The notes: a model not told the origin generated them from the sequence alone. DNA of 64,000 nucleotides from UMGS1002 sp964570825 (GCA_964570825.1 CAZMZJ010000004.1:90206-154205), one strand, 5' to 3'. Shown: positions 8,284-17,550, counted from the stretch's first letter. Translations and numbers: made by a program.

Positions 8284-8514
8284 TTATTCCCGCCCCTGAG
8301 TCAGGGTTTTTGTCAGATCCTTTTCCGCCGGCAGAAGGGGTATGTATTCCTCCCAGCGGTACTCACGGATAGGCATGATAGGATGGGCGAAGTCGTCAAA
8401 TAACAGAACCAGCGCGGGCGAGACCGCACCGTGCCGCTCCGTAAAATAATAACCGGTCAGCTTTTTTTCGGAAATCAGACGTTTGGCGGTTGAATGGTAG
8501 CTGAAATACGGCAT
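8284..8514 (-). CDS. Small conserved-type hypothetical protein (76 aa)
   Basis: A compact soluble protein starting MPYFSYHSTAKRLISE, with a central GYYFTERHGAVSPALVLLFDD and PIREYRWEEYIPLLP. The ATG at 8514 has AAAGAGGA 8 nt upstream, which supports translation. The sequence looks constrained and folded (aromatic core, balanced charge), but no family is recognised. It stands alone, convergent with the small transcript before it and divergent from the ABC exporter gene. A GGGAAAG/CTTTCCC inverted repeat lies downstream at about 8241-8272 but lacks a T-run in either direction. Confidence 0.6.
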   Translation of the reverse strand: MPYFSYHSTAKRLISEKKLTGYYFTERHGAVSPALVLLFDDFAHPIMPIREYRWEEYIPLLPAEKDLTKTLTQGRE

Positions 8515-8707
8515 GGCTGCGATCCTCTTTCATCAATTTCATCAACAGTCCGGCGCGCATACGCCTTATACCTGACTAAAACTTATATTATTATACCAAA
8601 AATAATGTAAATCAAACCTTTTTTGAAACTGTTTATATCGTTAAATTTTTAATCGGTTTTGCCCCGTTTTATGACGGGCAAAATCAACACGGGGTGATTT
8701 AATTCAA

Positions 8708-11026
8708 ATGCAGAAACTTAAACTTGAAAACATAAGGAAAACATATAAAAGCGGAGAAACCGTCACGGCGCTCAGAGGCGTTTCGGTCGGTTTCCGCGAA
8801 TGCGAATTCGTTTCGGTGCTCGGCCCGTCGGGCTGCGGAAAAACCACTCTGCTTAATATAATCGGCGGACTTGACAGATACGATTCCGGCGATCTTATAA
8901 TCGGCGGCGTTTCAACAAAAATGTTCACCGACAGCGACTGGGACGCTTACCGAAACCGCTCGATCGGCTTTGTTTTTCAAAACTATAACCTTATTAGCCA
9001 TCAGACGGTGCTCCAGAATGTCGAAATCGCGCTCACGCTTTCCGGCGTCTCTGTTTCCGAGAGAAAACGCCGAGCAAAAGAGGCGCTTGACGCCGTCGGA
9101 CTTTCGGATCAGCTAAAAAAGAAGCCAAACCAGCTTTCAGGCGGTCAGATGCAGCGCGTTGCAATCGCGCGCGCGCTGGTTAACAACCCGGACATCATTC
9201 TCGCGGACGAACCGACAGGAGCGCTTGACAGCCAGACAAGTGTTCAGGTCATGGACATATTGAAAAAAATCGCCGAAAAACGCCTTGTGATAATGGTTAC
9301 CCACAACAGAGAGCTGGCGGAAAAATATTCGAGCCGTATCATACGGCTGCTCGACGGCGAGATAATCTCAGACAGCAATCCGGTAGAGCAATACGAAGAG
9401 ACCGAACAGGCGTCAGGCAATATCAAAAAGCACAGATTCAAAAAAACCTCAATGTCGCTTCCGACAGCCGCAACTCTGTCCTTCAAAAATCTGATGACCA
9501 AACGGGGCAGGACAATTATTACGTCGTTTGCCGGGAGCATAGGAATCATAGGCGTGGCGCTGGTGCTGGCGCTGTCAAACGGACTGTCGGGCTATATGGA
9601 AAAAATGCAGTCGGACACACTGTCCGGTTTTCCGATAACGGTAAATGCCGTCGCGCAGACCATCGACCTTTCCCGCCGTTTCGAAAACGGCGGAGAATCG
9701 GAATATAAGGAATACCCTCAGGAAGATGTTCTTTACTCGTACGACAGCAGCGCAAGCAGCAAAAGGCACGATAACATATTCACGGAGGAATATATCCAAT
9801 ATGTGAAGGGGCTCGAAAGCACCCTGCCCGGCGCCGTCAATAATATTACTTTCTCATACGGAGTGACAGTCAACCTGCTCGCAAAGGTCGGGGAGGATGT
9901 GGTGAAGTTCAATCCTAAGGGGTATTTTACGGAGCTGCCGGAGAGCAGCGACTTCATACTCTCGCTGTACGATCTCATCGGAGAGGGCAGCCGCCTGCCT
10001 CAATCGGCGGATGAGATTGTGCTTGTGGTCGACAAGTACAACCGCATTGACAAAGCGTTTTTCGAACGGCTCGGAATTGCCGGCGGGACAAATGAATACA
10101 AACTCGAAGACTTCATCGGAAAGACGATACTGAAAGTTGTTTCAAACAACGATTACTATACAAAGGAAGGAACCCTATATGTCGCTGCGTCTCCGTCGGA
10201 TTATGTCGGGCTCTATGAAAGCAATTCGGGTATAAAACTGACTGTTGTCGGCATCCTGCGCCCGAAAAAGGACGCGACGGGAAGTTATTTTTCTACCGGC
10301 ATCGCTTACACTACATCCCTTACCGATGCCGTCGTCAATGATGCGAAAAACAGTGATATAGCCGCAGCGCAGCTCGCTTCAGATCGCAACGTACTGCTCG
10401 GCACCCCGTTCGCCGATGAAAAGGCAAGAAAATCGGCTCTCCTTGCGCTCGGCGCCGACACTATCCCTACCGGAATAAGCATTTATCCGAAAAATTACGA
10501 AAGCAAGGAACTCATTAAGGATTATCTTGACAAGTACAACGAGGGCAAAGCCGACGAGGACAAGATGATTTATTCCGATCTTGCCGAAACAATAACCGCT
10601 ATTACGGGAACTCTGCTCAACACTGTGACATATGTTCTCGTCGGATTCGCCGCAATTTCTCTTTTCGTCTCTACTATTATGATATCGATTATCACTTATG
10701 TTTCGGTGATTGAGCGCACAAAGGAAATCGGAATCCTTCGCAGCGTAGGCGCGCGGAAAATCGATATTTCACGCGTGTTCATCGCTGAAACGCTTATAAT
10801 AGGATTTATTGCGGGCGTAATGGGCGTGGTCATATCTTACCTTGCAACAATTCCGATAAATATCATCATCGCAAGGCTTGTGGATATATCCGGTATAGCT
10901 GACCTTAATCCGCTGCACGGACTTGCGCTGATACTTGGCAGCATGACGCTTACTCTTCTGGCCGGGTTTATACCGTCATGGATTGCCGCAAAAAAAGACC
11001 CTGTCGTGGCACTGAGGACAGAATGA
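8708..11026 (+). CDS. ABC transporter with fused ATPase and FtsX-type permease (MacB-like)
   Basis: A 772-aa single-chain exporter half. Residues 1-225 are an ATPase of the LolD/MacB type: Walker A GPSGCGKTT, Q-loop FVFQNYNLISHQT, signature LSGGQMQRVAIARAL, Walker B IILADEPTGALDS and switch His in VTHN. After a linker comes a first membrane helix (about residues 273-297), a large extracellular domain, and three helices in the last 150 residues, the FtsX/MacB topology. Such fusions in Clostridia often move or sense peptides and lipids at the membrane. No two-component system or partner permease adjoins it, so the substrate is unknown. It may work as a homodimer. Confidence 0.85.
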   Translation: MQKLKLENIRKTYKSGETVTALRGVSVGFRECEFVSVLGPSGCGKTTLLNIIGGLDRYDSGDLIIGGVSTKMFTDSDWDAYRNRSIGFVFQNYNLISHQTVLQNVEIALTLSGVSVSERKRRAKEALDAVGLSDQLKKKPNQLSGGQMQRVAIARALVNNPDIILADEPTGALDSQTSVQVMDILKKIAEKRLVIMVTHNRELAEKYSSRIIRLLDGEIISDSNPVEQYEETEQASGNIKKHRFKKTSMSLPTAATLSFKNLMTKRGRTIITSFAGSIGIIGVALVLALSNGLSGYMEKMQSDTLSGFPITVNAVAQTIDLSRRFENGGESEYKEYPQEDVLYSYDSSASSKRHDNIFTEEYIQYVKGLESTLPGAVNNITFSYGVTVNLLAKVGEDVVKFNPKGYFTELPESSDFILSLYDLIGEGSRLPQSADEIVLVVDKYNRIDKAFFERLGIAGGTNEYKLEDFIGKTILKVVSNNDYYTKEGTLYVAASPSDYVGLYESNSGIKLTVVGILRPKKDATGSYFSTGIAYTTSLTDAVVNDAKNSDIAAAQLASDRNVLLGTPFADEKARKSALLALGADTIPTGISIYPKNYESKELIKDYLDKYNEGKADEDKMIYSDLAETITAITGTLLNTVTYVLVGFAAISLFVSTIMISIITYVSVIERTKEIGILRSVGARKIDISRVFIAETLIIGFIAGVMGVVISYLATIPINIIIARLVDISGIADLNPLHGLALILGSMTLTLLAGFIPSWIAAKKDPVVALRTE

Positions 11027-11042
11027 TATCTGAATACGTTAA

Positions 11043-11066
11043 AGCCGGGTTTTCTGAAACCCGGCT
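11043..11066 (+). terminator. Terminator hairpin after the ABC exporter gene
   Basis: AGCCGGGTTT and AAACCCGGCT form a 10-bp stem with a TCTG loop about 15 bp after the stop codon; the following T-run is poor. Confidence 0.6.
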
Positions 11067-11076
11067 CTAACATAAT

Positions 11077-11108
11077 AAATGCTTCCCGGGATATCCCGGG
11101 AAGCATTT
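11077..11108. terminator. Bidirectional terminator, perfect 32-bp palindrome
   Basis: AAATGCTTCCCGGGAT is followed at once by its exact reverse complement, with A-runs and T-runs on the two sides. It lies between the convergent ABC exporter and collagen-like genes and can serve both. Confidence 0.85.
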
Positions 11109-11118
11109 TATTTTGTCA

Positions 11119-12539
11119 TTATGCTGTGAAGCCAAAAATCAAGAAATTCATATTCATGTTGGATACTTTATAGTTCATGATATTAGTAGAACTTGTCAAG
11201 ACAATCACTACATTATAAGTTACTGTTCCTGCAAACGGTGACATATCAACATATGTATCGCTTATCGAAAAGTGTCTAACAAATAAAGACTCGTTATATT
11301 CGGTATATTGTCTTGTCTGCAGCAAAACGTTCTCCCTGTATAATCTTACCTCAAAAGAAATATTGTTATTTGCCGCCGAGGGAGTATACATCATCGAGAA
11401 AGAATAATCAATTTTTACATTATATCCGACTTGAACCGGGATGGAATATGACAAAAATGTATGCTCTTCATTTGTTATTGAATACTCATAAGAAAAGGGA
11501 TTCTGTATGTATAAGAGATAAGCCCCTGAACCAGCAGGACCTGTAGCGCCGGTAGCACCTGTGGCACCTGTCGCACCTGTAGCACCTGTAGCACCTGTAG
11601 CACCAGTGGGTCCTGTCACACCCTGAATACCCTGAGCACCGGTTACGCCAGTAGGACCTGTAGCACCTGTTGCGCCGGTGGGTCCGGTCACGCCCTGAAT
11701 ACCCTGAGCGCCGGTAGCACCTGTCGCACCTGTAGCGCCTGTAGCACCTGTGGCACCTGTAGCACCAGTGGGTCCTGTAACGCCCTGAATACCCTGAGCG
11801 CCGGTTACGCCAGTAGGACCTGTAGCACCTGTTGCGCCAGTGGGTCCGGTCACGCCCTGAATGCCCTGAGCGCCGGTTGCGCCTGTCGCTCCGGTAGCGC
11901 CTGTCACGCCTGTTGCGCCGGTGGGTCCGGTCACGCCCTGAATGCCCTGAGCGCCGGTTGCGCCTGTCGCNNNNNNNNNNNNNNNNNNNNNNNNNNNNNN
12001 NNNNNNNNNNNNNNNNNNNNNNNNNNNNNNNNNNNNNNNNNNNNNNNNNNNNNNNNNNNNNNNNNNNNNNCGCCGGTGGGTCCGGTCACGCCCTGAATGC
12101 CCTGAGCGCCGGTTGCGCCTGTCGCGCCGGTAGCACCTGTTGCGCCAGTAGCGCCAGTAGCGCCTGTTGCACCTGCAATTCCTGTCGCGCCGGTAGGTCC
12201 GGTAGCTCCTGTAAATCCTAATCCGATGGGTCCGGTAGCTCCGGTAGGTCCGGTAGCTCCGGTAGGTCCGGTAGCGCCTGTAGCTCCGCCGTTAAGTCCG
12301 GCTGGGCCTGTGGCTCCTGTCGCGCCTGTGGCACCTGTCGCGCCTGTGGCTCCCTTGCCTCCGTCGGCACCTGTGGCTCCTGTTGCGCCTGTGGCACCTG
12401 TCGCGCCTGTGGCTCCGGTTGCTCCCTGTTCGCCCTGAAGCCCCTGAGGTCCTGCAGCGCAGGATGTGAGCACCAGACTTCCTACCAGCACAAAGGCTAG
12501 AAGAACAAGCAGAAATCTAATTGTTCCGTGCGTTCTCAT
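11119..12539 (-). CDS. Collagen-like repeat lipoprotein (interrupted by the assembly gap)
   Basis: The ATG at 12539 has GGAG upstream and starts a lipoprotein signal peptide ending in the lipobox LTSC. Next comes a long Gly-X-Y region built from GAT, GPT, GAQ and GIQGV triplets, then a 135-residue globular C-terminal domain (YLLYIQNPFSYEY to FLIFGFTA) of all-beta character. The architecture resembles bacterial collagen-like surface proteins such as exosporium BclA, whose C-terminal domain trimerises. Here the N-terminus is a membrane lipid anchor. The 100-N gap breaks the reading frame because its length is nominal. Merging the identical 55-bp gap flanks restores one frame of 421 codons. True repeat number is uncertain. 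Confidence 0.85.
11971..12070. other. Assembly gap (100 N) inside the collagen-like repeats
   Basis: Exactly 100 unknown bases, the usual placeholder of a scaffolder. The 55 bp on the left (11916-11970) and the 55 bp on the right (12071-12125) are identical, which points to two contig ends broken in the same repeat rather than to genuinely missing unique sequence. Confidence 0.95.
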
Positions 12540-12780
12540 TTTTTGTCTCCTTAATTAAAATTTAAGTAAGAGTGATTAAAAATGCACATAATAGAAAATT
12601 ATGCAAGCTCATTATATAATAAATTAATAAATACATAAATTTGTCAATATGAAAAATAGATATATATGTCGAAAATTCAACCAGAACAGTTTATTGAATG
12701 TTAATGAAAAACGGCATAACATCAGCTTTTTACAGCAAGTTCTTAAACTGCTGATGTTTTAATATCTATTCTTTATTTAC

Positions 12781-13203
12781 TTATGACATAATGTCTTCCG
12801 CGTCAATAACCCTGTAGCCTTTCTCAATAAGCGCCCGCGCGAAAATCCCCCGCCCCGGTATAAGCTTTCCGGTAAAGCTCCCGTCGTAAATCCGGTTGAC
12901 TCCACAGGTAGGGCTTCTTGACTGAAGTATAACAAGCCCTATATTTTCGCGTTTTATCCGCTCAAGCGCAAGCGTTACGCCTTCGCGGAACTTTTCGTCG
13001 ACATTCTCGCCGCAGCTGTTCATGATAATGCCGTTCACTATCTCGGCCGGACAACGCGGTGTGCCGAGCCCGGCGAGCATTTCCGGGCAGATTTCAATCA
13101 CCTCCTTATCCTTAAGAAATTCTGCCACGCGGGGGTTGTAATTGTTACCGCCGTTGTATTTGCAGTTGCACCCTAAAAGACAGGCGCTGACAAGCACTTT
13201 CAT
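12781..13203 (-). CDS. DUF523 family protein
   Basis: A 140-aa protein with the family start MKVLVSACLLGCNCKYNGGNN, then CPEMLAGLGTPRCPAEI and the ILQSRSPTCG block. Several conserved cysteines suggest metal or iron-sulfur binding or redox chemistry. The family's reaction is not established. In many bacteria a DUF523 domain stands alone or is fused to DUF1722. The ATG at 13203 has GAGGT 9 nt upstream. It is a single gene in the opposite direction to the feo operon. The 240 bp between it and the collagen-like start (12540-12780) are AT-rich, with only a loose ACATCAGC/GCTGATGT hairpin. Confidence 0.8.
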   Translation of the reverse strand: MKVLVSACLLGCNCKYNGGNNYNPRVAEFLKDKEVIEICPEMLAGLGTPRCPAEIVNGIIMNSCGENVDEKFREGVTLALERIKRENIGLVILQSRSPTCGVNRIYDGSFTGKLIPGRGIFARALIEKGYRVIDAEDIMS

Positions 13204-13390
13204 ATCTTACTCTTACCTCTTTTAAGCAGAATTGAATTATAATAACACTTTATCATTTGTCGATCCGGTTTCAAGTGACTTTCGCAGTTTATTTGAGAGC
13301 ACCTTACTAAATTATTTATGTGGAAAATAATAGACGTATGATATATTCATGCAGGGTAATTTGTGCATTTGCCAAAATTTAAAAAGGCTC

Positions 13391-13442
13391 TTGACAAACA
13401 AGTTAGTATATGCTAACATGTGGTCGGTTAGAGAAGACTAAC
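13391..13442 (+). promoter_or_regulatory. Promoter with twin DtxR/MntR-type operators for the feo operon
   Basis: TTGACA (13391-13396) and TAACAT (13414-13419) are separated by 17 bp. Two copies of the inverted repeat GTTAG-N6-CTAAC lie at 13402-13417 and 13427-13442, 25 bp apart. The first covers the spacer and -10, and the second covers the likely start site. Operators of DtxR-family iron or manganese repressors have this GTTAG/CTAAC symmetry, so iron-dependent repression is the natural reading. Confidence 0.8.
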
Positions 13443-13461
13443 ACATGGGGGTGATAATATA

Positions 13462-13818
13462 ATGACACTTGACAAGCTTCGTCCGGGAGAGAGCGGGGTC
13501 ATAAAATATGTAGGCGGGCAGGGAGCCTTGCGCAACCGCCTGCTCGATATGGGACTGACGCCCGGTACTTTGGTTTCAATACATAAAATAGCGCCGCTCG
13601 GTGACCCGGTTGAACTGAACATACGCGGATACGAACTGACGCTGCGGCTTGAGGACGCCGCGCTGATCGAACTTGAAGGAAATAAGGAGGACAAAAATGA
13701 TATTTGCACTGGCGGGCAATCAGAACAGCGGAAAAACCACGCTTTTCAACATTCTTACGGGCGGAAATCAGCATGTTGGAAACTTCCCGGGCGTCACGGT
13801 GGAAAAGAAAAGCGGTGA
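13462..13818 (+). CDS. feoA: Ferrous iron transport protein A
   Basis: FeoA is a small SH3-fold cytoplasmic protein that supports the FeoB ferrous-iron channel. Residues 1-75 match the family: LDKLRPGESGVIKYVGGQGALRNRLLDMGLTPG and a final ALIELEG. The ATG at 13462 has GGGGGTGAT upstream. The frame does not stop there: it runs another 41 residues and ends at 13818, overlapping feoB by 122 bp in a different frame. That tail is not conserved FeoA sequence. Either the overlap is real or one base has been lost or gained near 13682, where a TAA lies one frame away. Confidence 0.85.
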   Translation: MTLDKLRPGESGVIKYVGGQGALRNRLLDMGLTPGTLVSIHKIAPLGDPVELNIRGYELTLRLEDAALIELEGNKEDKNDICTGGQSEQRKNHAFQHSYGRKSACWKLPGRHGGKEKR

Positions 13819-15706
13819 AATAAAGCTTGCAAAAGGCAACTCGGTAGTTGACCTTCCGGGCATATACTCAATACGCCCGTATTCCGCGGAGGAGACGGTC
13901 ACGCGCGATTTCATCCTCAACGACAGACCCGACGGAATAATCAACATAGTCGATGCCACGAACATAGAGAGAAATCTTTATCTGACGCTTCAGCTGCTTG
14001 TGCTTCAGATTCCGACCGTCATCGCGCTTAACATGATGGACGAGGTGAGAGCAAACGGCGGAACGGTCGACACCAAGGCGCTGTCAGAGCTTATCGGCGT
14101 TCCGGTTATACCCATTTCGGCGGCTAAAAACGAGGGTGTCGCCGAGCTGGTAAATTGCGCTGTCGAAACTGCAGAAAAAAGGATATGTCCCAGAGTTATA
14201 GATTTCTGCCCGTCCGGACCGGTTCACCGCTGCATACATGCGGTGTCGCATATGGTCGAGGATCACGCTCAGCGCCTCGGTATCCCGCCGCGCTTTGCGG
14301 CGATAAAGCTTATCGAGGGGGATAACATCGAATTTGTCTCGCGTCTCGAACTCACACAAAACGAGCTCGACATGATAGCTCATTCGGTTAAAGAAATGGA
14401 GGACGAGCGCGGGCTTGACGCAAACGCGGCGCTGGCGGATATGCGCTATTCATTTATAGAAAAAATCTGCGCCGCGACGGTTGTCAAGCCGAAAGAGAGC
14501 CGCGAGCACGCGCGAAGCGTGAAAATCGACAGTGTTCTTACAAACAAATATGCCGCCCTTCCCGTTTTTTTCGGAGTGATGTTCCTGATTTTCTGGCTGA
14601 CCTTCGGGGTTATAGGCAGAGCTCTTTCAGACCTACTGTCGCTCGGAATAAACCGGCTGACCGACATCGCGGACGCGGCGCTGACTGGTTACGGCATAAA
14701 TCCTGTGGTGCACAGCCTCGTTATCGACGGCATATTTGCCGGTGTAGGCAGCGTGCTTTCCTTCCTGCCGCTTATAGTAGTGCTTTTCTTTTTCCTGTCG
14801 ATTCTTGAAGACACGGGTTATATGGCGCGCGTGGCCTTCGTCATGGATAAGCTGCTGCGCCGAATCGGGCTTTCAGGGCGCAGCTTTGTTCCTATGATTA
14901 TTGGCTTCGGCTGCTCGGTCCCCGCCATAATGGCGTCACGGACTCTGGCAAGCGAACGCGACCGTAAGATGACAATTCTTTTGACGCCGTTTATGAGCTG
15001 CTCGGCAAAAATCCCGATTTACTCGGTTTTCGCCGCAGCATTCTTCCCAAAACACGCGGCGATTGTGATGATGGGGCTTTATGTTTTCGGAATGCTCGCC
15101 GGAATTCTTGTCGCGCTGCTGCTTAATAAGACCATTTTCCGCGGCAAGCCTGTGCCCTTTGTCATGGAACTGCCGAACTACCGAATGCCATCCTTCCGCA
15201 GCGTCGTCATAATGATGTGGGAGAAGGCCCGCGATTTTCTGCAGCGCGCGTTTACAGTCATTTTTGCGGCAACAGTTATTATCTGGTTCCTCGGAGCTTT
15301 TGACTCAAGACTGAATTTTGTTGCGGACAGCGCGGACAGTCTGCTCGCCGTTGCGGGAAAAGCAATTTCCCCTGTGTTTGCGCCTCTCGGATTCGGCGAC
15401 TGGAGAATTGCCACTTCTCTCATCGCCGGACTTACGGCGAAAGAGGCCGTAATTAGCACGCTCGGGGTCCTGACCGGAGCGGGAGTACTGAAGCTGGGCT
15501 CAGCGCTCCCCGGACTTTTTACCACACTGTCCGCGCTGAGCTTTCTTGTCTTCACGCTGCTCTATACCCCATGTATAGCGGCTATGACTGCAATCAAGCG
15601 CGAGCTGGGCTCGAAGGTCAAGGCTCTTGCCGTTGTGACGGGACAGTGTGCCGTCGCGTGGGTAGCGGCTCTTATAGTATATTGGACATGTATGCTGTTC
15701 ATATAA
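13697..15706 (+). CDS. feoB: Ferrous iron transport protein B
   Basis: The main bacterial Fe(II) uptake protein, a G-protein fused to a membrane pore. G1 is GNQNSGKT, G2 is VGNFPGVTVE, G3 DLPGIY and G4 NMMD, all within the first 120 residues. Two Gate segments follow, with GFGCSVPAIMASR and FMSCSAKIPIY carrying the pore cysteines. Length is 669 aa. The ATG at 13697 follows GGAGG (13686-13690); an earlier in-frame start at 13673 has no such site. Regulation is through the twin operators upstream of feoA. Confidence 0.95.
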   Translation: MIFALAGNQNSGKTTLFNILTGGNQHVGNFPGVTVEKKSGEIKLAKGNSVVDLPGIYSIRPYSAEETVTRDFILNDRPDGIINIVDATNIERNLYLTLQLLVLQIPTVIALNMMDEVRANGGTVDTKALSELIGVPVIPISAAKNEGVAELVNCAVETAEKRICPRVIDFCPSGPVHRCIHAVSHMVEDHAQRLGIPPRFAAIKLIEGDNIEFVSRLELTQNELDMIAHSVKEMEDERGLDANAALADMRYSFIEKICAATVVKPKESREHARSVKIDSVLTNKYAALPVFFGVMFLIFWLTFGVIGRALSDLLSLGINRLTDIADAALTGYGINPVVHSLVIDGIFAGVGSVLSFLPLIVVLFFFLSILEDTGYMARVAFVMDKLLRRIGLSGRSFVPMIIGFGCSVPAIMASRTLASERDRKMTILLTPFMSCSAKIPIYSVFAAAFFPKHAAIVMMGLYVFGMLAGILVALLLNKTIFRGKPVPFVMELPNYRMPSFRSVVIMMWEKARDFLQRAFTVIFAATVIIWFLGAFDSRLNFVADSADSLLAVAGKAISPVFAPLGFGDWRIATSLIAGLTAKEAVISTLGVLTGAGVLKLGSALPGLFTTLSALSFLVFTLLYTPCIAAMTAIKRELGSKVKALAVVTGQCAVAWVAALIVYWTCMLFI

Positions 15707-15776
15707 TTACTGCAGAGGGCGGCACGGCGCGCACTGTAATTGTCCGGCAAGACAACAAGACAAGAAAGGAGAGCAT

Positions 15777-15968
15777 ATGAATTTCCCTGATTACATAATA
15801 CTTGCCGCCGTTGCGGCGGGAATAGCGGGCGCATTTGCCGCCTTGCGCAGGGCAAGGAAAAAAGGCAGGGGCTGCCGAGGCTGCGCAGGCTGTTCTATGT
15901 GTTCGTCCTGCGTCAATTCTGTTCTTTCGGATAAAAAAGACGGAGGTAAAAAATCGCAGGACACTTAA
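15777..15968 (+). CDS. FeoB-associated Cys-rich membrane protein
   Basis: A 63-aa protein with one N-terminal membrane helix (YIILAAVAAGIAGAFAAL) and a short basic, cysteine-rich tail CRGCAGCSMCSSC. This pattern defines the small family found directly after feoB in anaerobic Firmicutes, where it is thought to assist FeoB. The ATG has AAGGAG upstream. It ends the feo operon. Confidence 0.9.
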   Translation: MNFPDYIILAAVAAGIAGAFAALRRARKKGRGCRGCAGCSMCSSCVNSVLSDKKDGGKKSQDT

Positions 15969-15988
15969 AAATTGCGTGGTAGAAAGTA

Positions 15989-16040
15989 AAAGCTCCCGCG
16001 GGCGGCGGACTTAACCGCCGCCCGCGGGAGCTTTATTTTA
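15989..16040 (+). terminator. Terminator of the feo operon
   Basis: A 20-bp perfect GC-rich stem (AAAGCTCCCGCGGGCGGCGG and its complement) with an ACTTAA loop, followed by TTATTTTAT. Confidence 0.9.
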
Positions 16041-16194
16041 TCATTAAGAAACGTGCGGGCGGTTTCTGCCGGCTGGCGGATGCCTTGTCCGAGCCGTAAT
16101 CAAACCGGACACCCGAACGTAAAATTTTTTATTTCCGGCAAGGCTTCATTTTTATTAAATTTTTATGTAAAATTCACCGGAGCATTCAGGCGTC

Positions 16195-17550
16195 TTAACC
16201 CCTTAAGATGTATTTGCCTTCAAAATAGGCGTTTTCAGCGACGGTGCGGAGAAGACGCTCACGCGCGCCGGGCGTTCCCGCGATATATTCGTGCATCAGC
16301 CGACCTTCCTCATAGTACAGCGCGTCGCGCAGGGGGTAGTACTGCTCAAGAAGAAAGAGCGCATATTGGGTAAGACGATAGGAACCGCCATAAACCGACG
16401 GATATCCTCCACGGTACTTAAGCACCGCAAGCGAGTTCAGCTCCCTGACTGCGTCAATAATATCCCGCCGGCTGTTCGATTTCGCGAATACTATCGTTCT
16501 CTCCTCGGTGAACATGCAGTATGGCTCTGCTTCGTCGCCGGCGTTAAGCGGAAGCGTTCCGTGAGAGTCGCTTGAGCCGACCACAGGTATTTTCATGCCT
16601 TCGGCGCAGAGAGTATTGTAAAGCGCAATCTGCGTCTGGTTTTCCTGCCAAGACTGGCCTCCGACAAGCTCGAAGGCGTCGCAAAGCCCGTTAGCGAGAA
16701 TAAAGCGGGAAAGGCTGTCGGGTACGTTGCGCACATTGTTCAGCCAATGCGGATGAGCGTAAATGCACATGCCCCCGCCTTTTCGCACCAGCTCCGACGT
16801 TTTCATCAGCTCGGCGATGACAAGAGGGTCGACGCCTTCGGGAACTCTGCCGGAGCCGGCAAGCTCGCGTGCGTACTGATCTGTCATTTTTGCCCACTCC
16901 GCGTCGGGAGTCTTGTCGCGCCAGGCGGAAAGCTCCTTTTTTTCATGCGACGCTGCGTTGACGCTTATGTCCGATGCGAAATTTATGAGGTGTATAAAGG
17001 TGGCCGGGGTGTGAACCTCCTCACCGGGATAGATACGGAAGGGAAGGTCAAGCCCGCGGTAAGCCTCGATCGCCATTATGGACGGCTCGTATCTGCGGTG
17101 GTCTGTTATCGCCAGAAAATCAAAGCCGGCTTTGCGGTATTCCGCCGCCACAAAAGCCGGACCTTCGCGTCCGTCGGAATAAAGAGTATGCACATGCATA
17201 TCGCCGACCAGCGGGGTGCGGGAAAGAAGGTCGGATTCAAGAGCGTAAACCGGAAGCGATACGACCTTTTTTCCAGTCGTATCGTCTATTATCCGGATGT
17301 GGTATTCGCTCTCAGCCGGCATAACGCAGGTGAAACAGAATCCTTTTTGCGGAGAAGGTAATGCTGTTATCGCAACATTACCGGCGACAAGGCTGTCGGC
17401 ATAGCCGTTGATCGGGGCGACGTCGACATGAAACCTGGTTCTCAGCAAATCCGGGTCAAGCAGACGCACTGTGAACGCTACAGGCGATCCTACAGGTATA
17501 ATCTTTGGGAAAATGTCATATTTCATGAGGCGGTTTTTCATTGTCAGCAT
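16195..17550 (-). CDS. PHP-domain metal-dependent phosphoesterase-like protein
   Basis: About 451 aa in two parts. Residues 1-110 are a beta-rich domain (IIPVGSPVAFTVRLLDPDLL) of unknown role. From about residue 115 the PHP fold begins with VGDMHVHTLYSDG and FLAITDHRRY, followed by PGEEVH, ICIYAHPHW-type and GSSDSH motifs, which supply the metal-binding His, Asp and Glu residues. PHP proteins hydrolyse phosphate esters; the substrate is not evident. The start at 17550 is chosen because translation upstream is low-complexity and lacks a ribosome site; 17541 is an alternative. It stands alone. Confidence 0.75.
   Translation of the reverse strand: MLTMKNRLMKYDIFPKIIPVGSPVAFTVRLLDPDLLRTRFHVDVAPINGYADSLVAGNVAITALPSPQKGFCFTCVMPAESEYHIRIIDDTTGKKVVSLPVYALESDLLSRTPLVGDMHVHTLYSDGREGPAFVAAEYRKAGFDFLAITDHRRYEPSIMAIEAYRGLDLPFRIYPGEEVHTPATFIHLINFASDISVNAASHEKKELSAWRDKTPDAEWAKMTDQYARELAGSGRVPEGVDPLVIAELMKTSELVRKGGGMCIYAHPHWLNNVRNVPDSLSRFILANGLCDAFELVGGQSWQENQTQIALYNTLCAEGMKIPVVGSSDSHGTLPLNAGDEAEPYCMFTEERTIVFAKSNSRRDIIDAVRELNSLAVLKYRGGYPSVYGGSYRLTQYALFLLEQYYPLRDALYYEEGRLMHEYIAGTPGARERLLRTVAENAYFEGKYILRG

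Noticed and set aside
11913..12438. Plus-strand open frames over the collagen-like repeats
   Set aside because: They are antisense to a clear Gly-X-Y gene, are made of simple repeats and run through the N-gap; no ribosome site.
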